A DNA stretch of 36,655 nucleotides from Lachnospiraceae bacterium (GTDB lineage Bacteria > Bacillota > Clostridia > Lachnospirales > Lachnospiraceae), in assembly GCA_016282595.1 (NCBI GenBank), contig JAEEKV010000326.1, positions 1 through 36,655 on the forward strand, in the 5' to 3' direction. The notes beneath the pieces were generated by a model that saw only the letters and a program-made list of their open reading frames with translations, ran no database searches and had not been told where the DNA came from. Positions 8,188 to 16,610 of this stretch are shown piece after piece. How positions within the stretch are numbered: position 1 is the stretch's first letter; each line of letters starts with the position of its first letter. The translations under genes and the position numbers were made by a program.

Positions 8188-11055
8188 ATGCTGAAGACCA
8201 TACGGGATGAGATCATCGGTTTCATTACAAGCAGGATCTTTGTACTGATCCTGATCTTTGTGACTCTTTCCGGACTTATGATCTATCGCCTCTTCGATCT
8301 GCAGATCGTCAAGGGCGAAGAGTATCTGAACAATTTCCGCCTCATCATCCGAAAGGAACGGCCTCTGGATTGTACCAGAGGGAAGATCTATGACAGAAAC
8401 GGCGAGCTTTTGGCCTACAATGAGCTGGCCTATTCCGTGATGATCGAGGATGTCTATGAATCCGGAAGAGGGAAAAATGCAAAGCTCAATGCCACCATTT
8501 CCGAGCTCATCGATCTGATCGAAGAGGGCGGTGACAAGATCGTCGGCGATTTTTCCATCATCGTAGATGGTAATAACGAATTTGCCTTTACGGAAGAGGG
8601 TACCAGGCTCCAGCGCTTTCTGGCGGACGTCTATGGAAAGCAGAGGATCGAGGATCTGGAATATACCCAGAAAACAGCCACTGCAGCCCAGGTCATTGAG
8701 TATCTGGCGGGCAGCAAAAAGTTCGGTATCGGCGAGTACATGGATCCGGAGGATCGAAAATCCAGCTTTATCGTGGGAAGCGGTTATACCAAGGAAAAGC
8801 TGCTGAAGATCGTAACCATCCGTTATGCCATGAGTTTGAATTCCTTCCAGAAGTATATTGCCACCACCGTTGCCACGGATGTTTCCGACCGGACGGTGGC
8901 TATGGTTATGGAAAATTCCGACAGGCTGGAGGGCGTGACGGTGGAGGAGGATACCATCCGCAAATACGTGGACAGCGTGTATTTTTCCCATCTCATCGGC
9001 TATATCGGAAAGATCTCTACAGAGGAGTATGATCAGCTCTCCGATGAAAATGAGAACTATTCCCTGACGGACCTTGTAGGTAAGGCAGGGATCGAACAGT
9101 ATATGGAAACCACCCTTCAGGGGAAGAAGGGAAAAGAGGTCATTTACGTGGATAACCTGGGTAAGGTGATTGAAACCTCCCAGCGAACGGAGCCTGTGAC
9201 GGGAAATGATGTGTATCTTACCATCGACAAAAAGCTGCAGAAGGCAGTGTATAACCTGCTGGAGCAGAAGATCGCAGGTATCATCGTATCCAAACTGACC
9301 CCGGAGAAGGAGTTTGTGCTGGGAGAAAATGAATCCTCCTCCCACATCCTGATCCCTATTTATGATGTGTATTTTGCCCTGTTCCAAAACGGGGTATTTG
9401 ACCTGTCCCACTTTACCCATGAAGGGGCAAAGGAGACGGAGAGAGCGGTCTTTTCCATCTTCCATCAAAAGCAGGAGCGGACCATTGAAAGGCTCCGGGA
9501 AGAGATGCTTACCCTGGATACCCCCTATAACGAGCTGGATCTGGAGTATCAGGTCTATCAGCTGGCTATAGTGGATATGCTGGAGAAGGACAACCTCATT
9601 CTGACAGACGAAATCTCCGAGGATGACGAGATCTATATCGCCTGGAAAAAGGATGAGCAGATCTCCTTAAAGACCTACTTAAATCACCTGATCTCCAAGG
9701 GCTGGCTGGATGTGACCAGGCTGGAGCTGGACGCCAAATACTCCGATTCCGAGGAGGTCTATGGCAAGCTTGTGGATATGATCTGCGAGATGCTGACCCA
9801 AAACGAGTACTTTAACAAAAGGCTTTATAAGTACATGCTACTGGATGACGAGATCAGTCCCATGGATGTATGCAACCTTTTGATGGAGCAGAATATTGTC
9901 AACGCCACGGATGAAGAGCGGGCTGCTCTGATCTCCGGGGAAAAGACCCCTTACGCCTTTATGCTGGATAAGATCAAACGTCTGGAGATCACTCCGGCCC
10001 AGCTGGCTTTGGATCCCTGTTCCGGATCCTGCGTGATCACGGATCCCAACAACGGAGAGGTGCTGGCTCTGGTTACCTATCCCGGGTATGACAACAACAG
10101 ACTGACCAATTCCATTGATTCGGAATACTATAACAAGATCTACTACGATCTGTCCCAGCCCATGTGGAACTATGCAACCCAGCAGCTATCCGCACCGGGA
10201 TCCACCTTTAAGATGATCACCAGTGCAGCGGTATTAGAGGAAGGCACGGTGAATGTGGGAGAGGGCATTACCTGTCACGGCGTATGGGATACCATTACCC
10301 CTCCGGCAAAGTGCTGGATCTCCCCGGGTGCCCACGGAGAGCTGACTATTACGGGAGCCATCGAGCACTCCTGTAACTATTTCTTCTTTGAGTCGGCTTA
10401 CCGTATGAGTCTGGAAAACGGTGTTTATAACAGTGAAAAGGGTCTGGAGCGCCTGGCTCATTATGCGGATCTGTTTGGCCTTTCGGACAAATCCGGCGTG
10501 GAGCTGCCGGAATCGGCGCCCAAGCTTTCCGACTACGACGCCATTCGTTCCGCCATCGGACAGGGTACCAACAACTTCTCCACGGCCGGACTTGCCAGGT
10601 ATGTGACCACCGTTGCCAACAACGGAACCTGCTATAACTTAAGTCTCATCGACAAGACCACGGATACCGACGGAAATCTCCTTCAGGAGTTTACTCCGGA
10701 GGTCAGAAACCAGGTAGAGTTAAAGCCTGAGACCTGGAGTGCCATTCACGTAGGTATGAGAAAAGTGGTAGAGGACAAGGAATACTATAACGAGATTCCC
10801 TTTGCGGTAGCCGGAAAGACCGGAACGGCCCAGGAGAACAAGAGAAGAGCCAACCACGCCCTCTTTGTCTGCTATGCGCCTTATGAGGCTCCGAAGATGG
10901 CCATGGCCTGCAGAATTGCCTACGGGTATGCTTCGGACTATGCCGCACAGCTTTCGGAAGATATTATCAAATACTTTTTCAAGGTGGAAAAGGAAGAGGA
11001 TCTGATCACCGGAAAGGCCAGAGAGACCTCCGCTGTTCAGAACGCAGGAGACTGA
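8188..11055 (+). CDS. mrdA: Penicillin-binding protein 2 (class B transpeptidase) with large insertion
   Basis: An elongation-specific D,D-transpeptidase that crosslinks peptidoglycan made by RodA. One N-terminal membrane segment (about 17-37) is followed by the dimerisation domain (LDCTRGKIYDRNGELLAYN). Catalytic motifs are intact: Ser672-T-F-Lys675, Ser728-C-Asn730 and Lys877-T-Gly. At 955 aa it is much longer than a typical PBP2 (~600-700). The excess is mostly a ~240-residue, charged, probably helical segment (about 370-608) between LTIDKKLQKAVYNLLE (ends ~358) and SCVITDPNNGEVLALV. In ordinary PBP2 these two elements are nearly adjacent. RBS AAAGGAAG precedes the start. rodA follows one base after the stop. 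Confidence 0.95.
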   Translation: MLKTIRDEIIGFITSRIFVLILIFVTLSGLMIYRLFDLQIVKGEEYLNNFRLIIRKERPLDCTRGKIYDRNGELLAYNELAYSVMIEDVYESGRGKNAKLNATISELIDLIEEGGDKIVGDFSIIVDGNNEFAFTEEGTRLQRFLADVYGKQRIEDLEYTQKTATAAQVIEYLAGSKKFGIGEYMDPEDRKSSFIVGSGYTKEKLLKIVTIRYAMSLNSFQKYIATTVATDVSDRTVAMVMENSDRLEGVTVEEDTIRKYVDSVYFSHLIGYIGKISTEEYDQLSDENENYSLTDLVGKAGIEQYMETTLQGKKGKEVIYVDNLGKVIETSQRTEPVTGNDVYLTIDKKLQKAVYNLLEQKIAGIIVSKLTPEKEFVLGENESSSHILIPIYDVYFALFQNGVFDLSHFTHEGAKETERAVFSIFHQKQERTIERLREEMLTLDTPYNELDLEYQVYQLAIVDMLEKDNLILTDEISEDDEIYIAWKKDEQISLKTYLNHLISKGWLDVTRLELDAKYSDSEEVYGKLVDMICEMLTQNEYFNKRLYKYMLLDDEISPMDVCNLLMEQNIVNATDEERAALISGEKTPYAFMLDKIKRLEITPAQLALDPCSGSCVITDPNNGEVLALVTYPGYDNNRLTNSIDSEYYNKIYYDLSQPMWNYATQQLSAPGSTFKMITSAAVLEEGTVNVGEGITCHGVWDTITPPAKCWISPGAHGELTITGAIEHSCNYFFFESAYRMSLENGVYNSEKGLERLAHYADLFGLSDKSGVELPESAPKLSDYDAIRSAIGQGTNNFSTAGLARYVTTVANNGTCYNLSLIDKTTDTDGNLLQEFTPEVRNQVELKPETWSAIHVGMRKVVEDKEYYNEIPFAVAGKTGTAQENKRRANHALFVCYAPYEAPKMAMACRIAYGYASDYAAQLSEDIIKYFFKVEKEEDLITGKARETSAVQNAGD

Positions 11056-11056
11056 T

Positions 11057-12169
11057 ATGCTTCGTAACTATCGAATCGGAGATTACGATTTCAAACTTAT
11101 CATATATATGATCGCCGTTACCGTGGTAGGGATCCTTGTGATCGGCAGTGCGAAGGAGGGCTACAGCAGCAGGCAGATCATGGGATTTTTGGTGGGAATG
11201 CTCTTTTTGGTGCTGCTTTCCCTGTTCGATTATTCCGTGTTTTTGCGCTTTTACTGGGTCTTCTATGCAGCCACCATTGCCCTGCTTCTTCTGGTGCGGT
11301 TTTTCGGCCGGGATGTCAACAATGCAAGGCGTTGGGTGGAGATCGCCGGTATCCAGTTTCAGCCCTCCGAAGTGGCGAAAATTTTATTGATTTTATTCTA
11401 TGCACAGTATATGATGAAAAAGAAAGAAAGCATCAACTCCCTGAAGACAATTCTGACGATGATCGGACTGCTGCTTCCGCCTCTTTACCTGATCGTGGAT
11501 CAACCGGATCTTTCCACAAGTATCCTGATCGTACTGGTATTTTTAAGTCTTTTATTCATCAGCGGACTGAGTTATAAGATCATATTGGGCGTGCTGGTGG
11601 TGGTAGTGCCCGTGGGGGTCATTTTCCTGACACTGGTGTTGCAGCCCAATCAGAAGATCATCAAGGAATATCAGCAGACCCGTATCCTGGCGTGGCTCAA
11701 TCCGGAGGAGTATTCCACCGCTGAGGGGTATCAGCAGGACAACTCCAAGATGGCCATCGGCAGCGGACAGCTGACGGGAAAAGGTCTGGACAATGAGGAT
11801 ATCAGTTCGGTGAAGAACGGCAACTTTATTTCGGAGCCGCAGACGGACTTTATCTTTGCCATTGTGGGAGAGGAGCTTGGCTTTGTAGGATGCAGTGTGG
11901 TCATTGGCCTGCTGCTTCTCATCACCTTGGAATGCCTGTCCATTGCCAGGCGGGCCAAGGATACTGCAGGGATGCTGATCGCATCGGGAATGGCGACACT
12001 GGTGGGGTTCCAGAGCTTTTTGAACATTTCCGTTGCAACGGGGATGCTGCCGAACACGGGTATTCCGCTGCCCTTCGTCAGTTATGGTCTGACATCCCTG
12101 CTCAGTCTGTATATCGGTATGGGGATCGTGCTGAATGTCAGACTGCAGGCGGAGAGAAAGTTTGCATAG
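11057..12169 (+). CDS. rodA: Peptidoglycan polymerase RodA (SEDS family)
   Basis: A 370-residue SEDS glycosyltransferase with about ten membrane segments. Family motifs include ARRWVEIAGIQFQPSEVAKI, DQPDLSTSIL, the large extracellular loop with QQDNSKMAIGSGQLTGKG, FISEPQTDFIFAIVGEELGF, and the C-terminal LPNTGIPLPFVSYGLTSLL. It polymerises glycan strands from lipid II together with PBP2, whose gene is directly upstream. CAGGAGAC serves as the RBS inside the end of the PBP2 gene. The operon position separates it from the division paralogue FtsW. Confidence 0.95.
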   Translation: MLRNYRIGDYDFKLIIYMIAVTVVGILVIGSAKEGYSSRQIMGFLVGMLFLVLLSLFDYSVFLRFYWVFYAATIALLLLVRFFGRDVNNARRWVEIAGIQFQPSEVAKILLILFYAQYMMKKKESINSLKTILTMIGLLLPPLYLIVDQPDLSTSILIVLVFLSLLFISGLSYKIILGVLVVVVPVGVIFLTLVLQPNQKIIKEYQQTRILAWLNPEEYSTAEGYQQDNSKMAIGSGQLTGKGLDNEDISSVKNGNFISEPQTDFIFAIVGEELGFVGCSVVIGLLLLITLECLSIARRAKDTAGMLIASGMATLVGFQSFLNISVATGMLPNTGIPLPFVSYGLTSLLSLYIGMGIVLNVRLQAERKFA

Positions 12170-12217
12170 TCCCTATGCAAGCGGCTACAAATTGGGGGAC
12201 ACAAAGGAGAAGGTAGG

Positions 12218-12613
12218 ATGAATATTGCTTTGATTGCGCATGACGCAAAGAAAAAACTGATGCAGAATTTCTGCATCGCGTATCGGGGGATCCTGAGTAA
12301 AAATGATCTTTATGCCACAGGCACCACGGGAAGACTCATTGAGGAAGTGACCAACCTGACGGTGCACAAGCAGCTGGCAGGGCACCTGGGAGGAGAGCAG
12401 CAGATCGGCGCACAGATCGAGAACAACGAGATCGATCTGGTGATCTTTTTGAGAGACCCGCTGACCGCCAAGGTACATGAGCCGGATGTGAACAACGTGG
12501 TACATCTGTGTGATATGCACAATATCCCGCTGGCGACCAATCTGGCAACAGCCGAGCTTTTGATCAAAGCGCTTTCGCGGGGAGATCTGGAATGGAGAGA
12601 AATGTATAAATGA
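12218..12613 (+). CDS. mgsA: Methylglyoxal synthase-like protein (Glu at the catalytic Asp position)
   Basis: Methylglyoxal synthase converts dihydroxyacetone phosphate to methylglyoxal and phosphate. The 131-residue length, the ATGTTG phosphate-binding motif (33-38), His8/Asp9, FLRDPLT (Asp80) and HEPD (His87, Asp90) match the family. The motif that is GGDQQ in E. coli and B. subtilis reads GGEQQ here, so Glu60 stands where the E. coli catalytic base Asp71 would be. The preceding SGP becomes AGH. Activity is therefore likely but not certain. The rodA-mgsA order is known in Firmicutes. RBS AAAGGAGAAGG. The stop overlaps the next start (ATGA). Confidence 0.9.
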   Translation: MNIALIAHDAKKKLMQNFCIAYRGILSKNDLYATGTTGRLIEEVTNLTVHKQLAGHLGGEQQIGAQIENNEIDLVIFLRDPLTAKVHEPDVNNVVHLCDMHNIPLATNLATAELLIKALSRGDLEWREMYK

Positions 12614-13611
12614 ACATCTGCAAGCTGACCGGAAAAAGGGGCAGGGCGCTGGCCGTTTCCCTATCGGCGATATTTCTACTTGGCGGCTGCTCCGGCAAGG
12701 AGGTAAGTATGCCTTATCAGCTGGATCCGCCTGTATCAGCCTATGCACTGTCTGAGGGCAGCGGCATTGATATGGGACAGGGCAGGGCAAAGGCCTTTGC
12801 CGAGGATCTCTGTGTCCGGGATGATACCACCCTGCCTTCCGATGCGGTGGATCTGACCGAGGCCACCAGCGGGATCCTTTGTGATGTGAACCACAAGCGG
12901 GTGATCTACGCCAAGGATGAAACCCTTCAGCTGCCGCCGGCTTCTTTGACGAAGGTGATGACGGCTCTGGTAGCGCTGGATCGGTGCGGACTGGATGAGG
13001 TCCTGACGGCTTCCGATCAGGTTCTGATCAATGAATCCGGAGCAACCCTCTGCGGACTGCAGCCGGGAGATACCATGACTATGGATCAGGCACTTCACGC
13101 ACTTTTGATGCAGTCAGCCAACGACGCAGCTGTGATGATCGCAGAGCATGTGGGCGGATCGGTGGAGGATTTTGCGGCGATGATGAATGAAAAGGCCCAG
13201 AGCCTGGGGGCTACGGGTTGTAATTTCGTCAATCCCCATGGCCTGACGGCTGATAACCACTATGTCACCGCCTATGATATGTATCTGATCTTTGCAGCGG
13301 CTATGGAGTATGAGACCTTTACCTCCATCATCCATATGGATCACTACGATACCGTGTATCATGACAGTGAAGGAAACGGTAAATCCTACGAAACCTCTAC
13401 GACAAATCTGTTCCTGAAGGGCGAATATACCCCCCCGGAAGGCATTACCGTAGTAGGCGGAAAAACAGGCACTACAAACGCTGCCAGAAACTGTCTTGTG
13501 CTCATGAGCAGGGACTCTTCCGGCAATCCCTATGTGGCCGTAATCTTAGGCTGCAGCGAGCGTGGCATCCTCTATCAGGAAATGGTAGGGCTTTTAGGGA
13601 AAATCGGGTAA
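12610..13611 (+). CDS. Lipoprotein D-alanyl-D-alanine carboxypeptidase (PBP5/DacA family)
   Basis: A serine peptidase S11 family member that trims the terminal D-Ala of peptidoglycan stem peptides. Motifs: Ser112-L-T-Lys115, Ser169-A-Asn171, Lys285-T-Gly. The N-terminus has a signal peptide ending in the lipobox LGGC with Cys27, so it should be anchored as a lipoprotein rather than by the C-terminal amphipathic helix typical of DacA. It also lacks the C-terminal PBP5 beta domain (333 aa against ~400). Coupled by an ATGA overlap to mgsA, it closes the elongation operon. Confidence 0.92.
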   Translation: MNICKLTGKRGRALAVSLSAIFLLGGCSGKEVSMPYQLDPPVSAYALSEGSGIDMGQGRAKAFAEDLCVRDDTTLPSDAVDLTEATSGILCDVNHKRVIYAKDETLQLPPASLTKVMTALVALDRCGLDEVLTASDQVLINESGATLCGLQPGDTMTMDQALHALLMQSANDAAVMIAEHVGGSVEDFAAMMNEKAQSLGATGCNFVNPHGLTADNHYVTAYDMYLIFAAAMEYETFTSIIHMDHYDTVYHDSEGNGKSYETSTTNLFLKGEYTPPEGITVVGGKTGTTNAARNCLVLMSRDSSGNPYVAVILGCSERGILYQEMVGLLGKIG

Positions 13612-13617
13612 AGTGGG

Positions 13618-13654
13618 TTGTCATTTTTGACAAAACAGGCTATACTGATATACA
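13618..13654 (+). promoter_or_regulatory. Promoter with dyad over the -35 box
   Basis: TTGACA (13627-13632), a 16-base spacer and TATACA (13649-13654) form a good sigma-A promoter 34 bases before the next start codon. An inverted repeat TTGTCA-TTTT-TGACAA (13618-13633) covers the -35 box. It could be a repressor operator or, less likely, a weak terminator for the preceding gene. Confidence 0.65.
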
Positions 13655-13687
13655 GATTTACATTATTTTTTTCACAGGAGGACTATT

Positions 13688-14110
13688 ATGGTACAGCTTA
13701 TTGTTGGGAATAAGGGAAAAGGAAAGACCAAGCATCTGCTTGAGAAAGTGAACGCACAGGTGCAGGAATCTTCCGGCAATATCGTTTACCTGGATAAAAG
13801 TGCAAAACATATGTATGAATTGAATAATAAGGTCAGACTCATCGACCTGTCTCAGTATGATATCGCAAGCTGCGATGAGTTCACCGGTTTCGTTTACGGG
13901 ATCATTTCCCAGGACCATGACCTTCAGCAGATGTATCTGGATAACTTCCTGAACCTTGCTAAATTGGAGGAGAAGGATGAGATTACCGCAGAGATCGCAA
14001 AGTTAGAGCAGATCAGCGACAAGTTCCAGGTTGACTTCATTTTAAGCGTAGGACGCAATGAGGGCGAACTGGATGAATCCTTAAAGTCCAAAGTGATCGT
14101 ATCCCTGTAA
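13688..14110 (+). CDS. Small P-loop protein of unknown function
   Basis: A 140-residue soluble protein with a Walker A-like GNKGKGKTK (7-15) right at the N-terminus and a Lys/Glu-rich helical C-terminal half (LAKLEEKDEITAEIAKLEQ). No clear Walker B, membrane segment or partner domain is visible. Similar small Clostridia proteins are often labelled PilT-like or twitching motility proteins from the P-loop alone; I do not endorse that function. It has its own promoter, a strong AGGAGG RBS (13676-13681) and a terminator right after the stop, so it is a single-gene transcription unit. Confidence 0.85.
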   Translation: MVQLIVGNKGKGKTKHLLEKVNAQVQESSGNIVYLDKSAKHMYELNNKVRLIDLSQYDIASCDEFTGFVYGIISQDHDLQQMYLDNFLNLAKLEEKDEITAEIAKLEQISDKFQVDFILSVGRNEGELDESLKSKVIVSL

Positions 14111-14133
14111 GGGGCACAGAAATTGCCTTTTGA

Positions 14134-14161
14134 CAGCCTCGGAAACTCCGGGGCTGTTTTT
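14134..14161 (+). terminator. Rho-independent terminator
   Basis: A 10-bp stem (CAGCCTCGGA / TCCGGGGCTG, with one G-T pair), loop AAC, then TTTTT. It ends the P-loop gene. Its 3' edge abuts the GGAG Shine-Dalgarno site (14162-14165) of the next gene, so readthrough RNA folding could also affect that gene's translation. Confidence 0.85.
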
Positions 14162-14172
14162 GGAGTAAAAGA

Positions 14173-15621
14173 TTGAGTAACAGACGCAGAAAAAAACAAC
14201 GAAAAGACAATATCACAAATATCGGTGATTTTCAGAGAAAGGGATTCTCTCTCAAATTCAATATCGGCACCGTTGTCCTCTTATTTCTCCTCGGCTATAT
14301 GATCATTCAGGTGGTAGCGTTTTTCAGCTCCAAGCATATCGTCAGCTATGAGGTCGTAAGAGGGTCCCTGAGTGTATCCAACATTTATGAAGGTATCGCC
14401 ATCAGACAGGAGGAAAGCTATCCCTGTACAGGTGCGGGATATCTGAATTTTTTTGCCAGAGAGGGTGAGCACGTGGCAGCCGGGGATCTGGTCTATTCCA
14501 TCGACAGCTCCGGTAAGATCGGAGAGATGATCCGGTCCCAGTCAGAGGATGTGCTCTTGTCGGATGCAGACCTTTCCGAGATCCGGGATATGGCCATCCG
14601 GTTTCAGAAGGAGTTTTCCGAAACTCAGTTTGAGAGCCTGTATCCTTTCTATTCCCAGGTAACCTCCAATGCACTGAAGCTGTCCAATTACAATATGCTG
14701 GATCAGCTGCAGATGATCAGCGGCGGTGACAGCTCCAACTTTGTCTATGCACCCAAGAGCGGAACCGTGGTATTCGGATCTGACGGCTTAGAGGATCTTC
14801 GGCCGGAGGATGTGACCATGGCTCTTTTTGAGGAAAAGCCGCAGCGGGCCATTCCCACCTCGGGAGAACTGGTTTCCTCTTCGGACAAGGCCTATAAGCT
14901 CATTGATTCCGAGAAGTGGTCCATCGTGATTCCCATGGACTTAGAGCGGGCAGCCCAGCTGGAGGAAAAAGAATACGTCAATGTGCGATTTTTGAAAAAC
15001 CGCTATGAAGCCTGGGCAAAGGTGACCCTGCTTTTGAACGAGGACGGCAGTTATGTACAGCTGGATTTCACCAACTCCTGCATCACCTTTGCGCAGGAGC
15101 GGTATCTGTCCGTGGAGATTCTGCTCGGACAGGAGGAGGGGCTCAAGGTGCCCAACAGTGCCATTCAGGAAAAGAAGCTGTTTTTGATCCCCTGTGCCTA
15201 TAAGATGGATTCCAAAAATTCCAAGGACGGCGGCTTTTTGGTGGAGGTATTTGATACCGAGGAAGGAAAGAAGCGTACCGTTTTCAGAGATTGTAAGATC
15301 TACAACAGTGATGATGTATATTATTACGTGGACTCTGAGGAGTTTACGGCGGGAGAGCGGATCATATTGCCGGAGGGGGCAGATACCTACGGCCTTACGG
15401 GGCAAAATGAAGACGGCTCCTACACCGTGGGCGTCATGGAAACCGTGAACGGTGTGTATAACATGAACAAGGGCTATGCGGATTATACCATGATCAGTAT
15501 CCTGTATCAGAACGATGAATACTCCATCGTCAAGTCCAATACCCAGTATGGTCTGTCGGAGTATGATTACATCGTGCTGGATGCCGAGAGCGTAAAACCC
15601 GATCAATTCCTCTATGAGTGA
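14173..15621 (+). CDS. HlyD-like membrane fusion/adaptor-type protein
   Basis: A 482-residue protein with a very basic N-terminus (MSNRRRKKQRK), a single membrane segment about 31-51 and a long extracytoplasmic part. Residues 58-120 resemble a lipoyl/barrel-sandwich half (GYLNFFAREGEHVAAGDLVYS); VYAPKSGTVVFGSDG may be the second half, separated by a short helical stretch rather than a long coiled coil. This resembles HlyD-type adaptors, but no transporter gene is adjacent; it sits between a P-loop gene and yggS-sepF. The start is TTG with GGAG 7 bases upstream; no earlier in-frame ATG exists. The last codon and TGA lie inside the left arm of an intergenic palindromic element. Function unknown. 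Confidence 0.75.
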   Translation: MSNRRRKKQRKDNITNIGDFQRKGFSLKFNIGTVVLLFLLGYMIIQVVAFFSSKHIVSYEVVRGSLSVSNIYEGIAIRQEESYPCTGAGYLNFFAREGEHVAAGDLVYSIDSSGKIGEMIRSQSEDVLLSDADLSEIRDMAIRFQKEFSETQFESLYPFYSQVTSNALKLSNYNMLDQLQMISGGDSSNFVYAPKSGTVVFGSDGLEDLRPEDVTMALFEEKPQRAIPTSGELVSSSDKAYKLIDSEKWSIVIPMDLERAAQLEEKEYVNVRFLKNRYEAWAKVTLLLNEDGSYVQLDFTNSCITFAQERYLSVEILLGQEEGLKVPNSAIQEKKLFLIPCAYKMDSKNSKDGGFLVEVFDTEEGKKRTVFRDCKIYNSDDVYYYVDSEEFTAGERIILPEGADTYGLTGQNEDGSYTVGVMETVNGVYNMNKGYADYTMISILYQNDEYSIVKSNTQYGLSEYDYIVLDAESVKPDQFLYE

Positions 15622-15792
15622 TAGACGAGTAAGTTCTGAGCCCGATGCAAGCTCGCTTGCGTGAGGGCGAAGAATTTGCGAGGCGCGAAACATGAGGAAA
15701 AAAGTGAGGCGAGCATATGCGAGCCGAGCGATTTCCGAATGTTTCGTAGGATCGCGGGAGTGCGAAGCACGTAGCGATCCGTATCACTCATA
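15613..15792. repeat. MITE/REP-like palindromic element with 11-bp terminal inverted repeats
   Basis: TATGAGTGATA (15613-15623) and TATCACTCATA (15782-15792) are perfect inverted repeats enclosing about 158 bases full of nested palindromes. These are GCAAGC-TC-GCTTGC (15647-15660), CGAAACAT/ATGTTTCG (15686-15693 / 15739-15746) enclosing the near-palindrome around GCATATGC (15713-15720), and GGATCGC/GCGATCC (15749-15755 / 15774-15780) enclosing the hairpin GTGC-GAA-GCAC. There is no ORF with an RBS. It supplies the stop codon of the preceding gene. Confidence 0.75.
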
Positions 15793-15859
15793 TATGTGCA
15801 TAATAATATGAGTGAGGATCGCGGGAGTGCGAAGCACGTAGCGATCCGTATCACTCATA
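15748..15859. repeat. Direct repeat, two 45-bp copies
   Basis: An identical 45-bp block occurs at 15748-15792 and 15815-15859 (67-bp period). Each copy folds as GGATCGC...GCGATCC around a GTGC-GAA-GCAC hairpin and ends in TATCACTCATA. The second copy is flanked on its left by ATATGAGTG (15806-15814), so it forms its own small terminal-inverted-repeat unit (15807-15859). The two copies may be successive insertions or a duplication. Confidence 0.9.
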
Positions 15860-15884
15860 ACAAAACAAAGGAGACAAGATAAAG

Positions 15885-16589
15885 ATGAACTACCTGATTT
15901 CTCAATACGACGCAGTCAAAACCCGTGTAGACAATGCCCAAAGCCGCAGCCCCTACGGCCAGCAATGCACCCTGATCGCGGTGAGCAAGACCCATCCGGC
16001 ACAGGAGCTGAAGGTGCTGTACGATCACGGCTGCCGGATCTTCGGGGAGAACAAGGTGCAGGAGCTGGTGGAAAAATATGAGGTGCTGCCCAAGGATATT
16101 CAGTGGCATCTGATCGGACATCTGCAGCGCAACAAGGTAAAATACATCATCGATAAGGTGGAGATGATCCACAGCGTGGATTCCCTGCGGCTGGCAGAGG
16201 AGATTTCAAAAGAGGCTGTTAAGCACCAAAGAACGGTGAAGATCCTGTTGGAGGTCAACGTTGCGGGGGAGGAGAGCAAGTTCGGATATACGCCGGAGGA
16301 AGTGCTTGCTGAGGTTCCTTCCATTGCAGCCCTGGATGGCATAGAGGTTTGCGGTCTGATGACCATCGCTCCCTTTGTGGAAAATGCAGAGGAAAACAGG
16401 GGATTTTTTGCGAAATTACGACAATTATCTGTTGACATAATGCAGAAAAACATTGATAATGTATCTATGAATGTTCTCTCGATGGGGATGACAGGTGATT
16501 TTGAGGTCGCCATTGAAGAGGGGGCAACCATGGTTCGCGTCGGGACGGCGATCTTCGGCGCAAGAGATTACAGTCAGCGTGTGAAGTGA
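15885..16589 (+). CDS. yggS: YggS-family PLP homeostasis protein
   Basis: A 234-residue single-domain alanine-racemase-like fold that binds PLP and maintains B6 homeostasis (PLPBP/YggS/YlmE family). The Schiff-base lysine is Lys35 in IAVSKTHP. Other motifs are FGENKVQEL, WHLIGHLQRNKVKY, MGMTGDFEVAIEEGATMVRV and the terminal GTAIFGARDY. RBS AAAGGAG precedes the ATG. yggS directly before sepF is a conserved Firmicutes arrangement (ylmE-ylmF). Confidence 0.96.
   Translation: MNYLISQYDAVKTRVDNAQSRSPYGQQCTLIAVSKTHPAQELKVLYDHGCRIFGENKVQELVEKYEVLPKDIQWHLIGHLQRNKVKYIIDKVEMIHSVDSLRLAEEISKEAVKHQRTVKILLEVNVAGEESKFGYTPEEVLAEVPSIAALDGIEVCGLMTIAPFVENAEENRGFFAKLRQLSVDIMQKNIDNVSMNVLSMGMTGDFEVAIEEGATMVRVGTAIFGARDYSQRVK
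16432..16460 (+). promoter_or_regulatory. Internal promoter within yggS, upstream of sepF
   Basis: TTGACA (16432-16437), a 17-base spacer and GATAAT (16455-16460) give a near-consensus sigma-A promoter inside the yggS coding sequence, about 145 bases before the sepF start. It would allow sepF to be expressed independently of yggS. Confidence 0.6.
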
Positions 16590-16610
16590 CTAGGAGGAGA
16601 GGCAAAAGCA

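Noticed and set aside
8164-9468. 434-codon open frame on the - strand opposite PBP2
   Set aside because: Overlaps well-supported coding sequence with intact PBP motifs and has no recognisable family features.
15530-15854. Two - strand frames sharing the same N-terminal sequence in the palindromic region
   Set aside because: The shared start is simply the 45-bp direct repeat read on the other strand; no coding evidence.
15613-15859. CRISPR array
   Set aside because: Only two copies of the repeat, with an AT-rich palindromic spacer and no cas genes.
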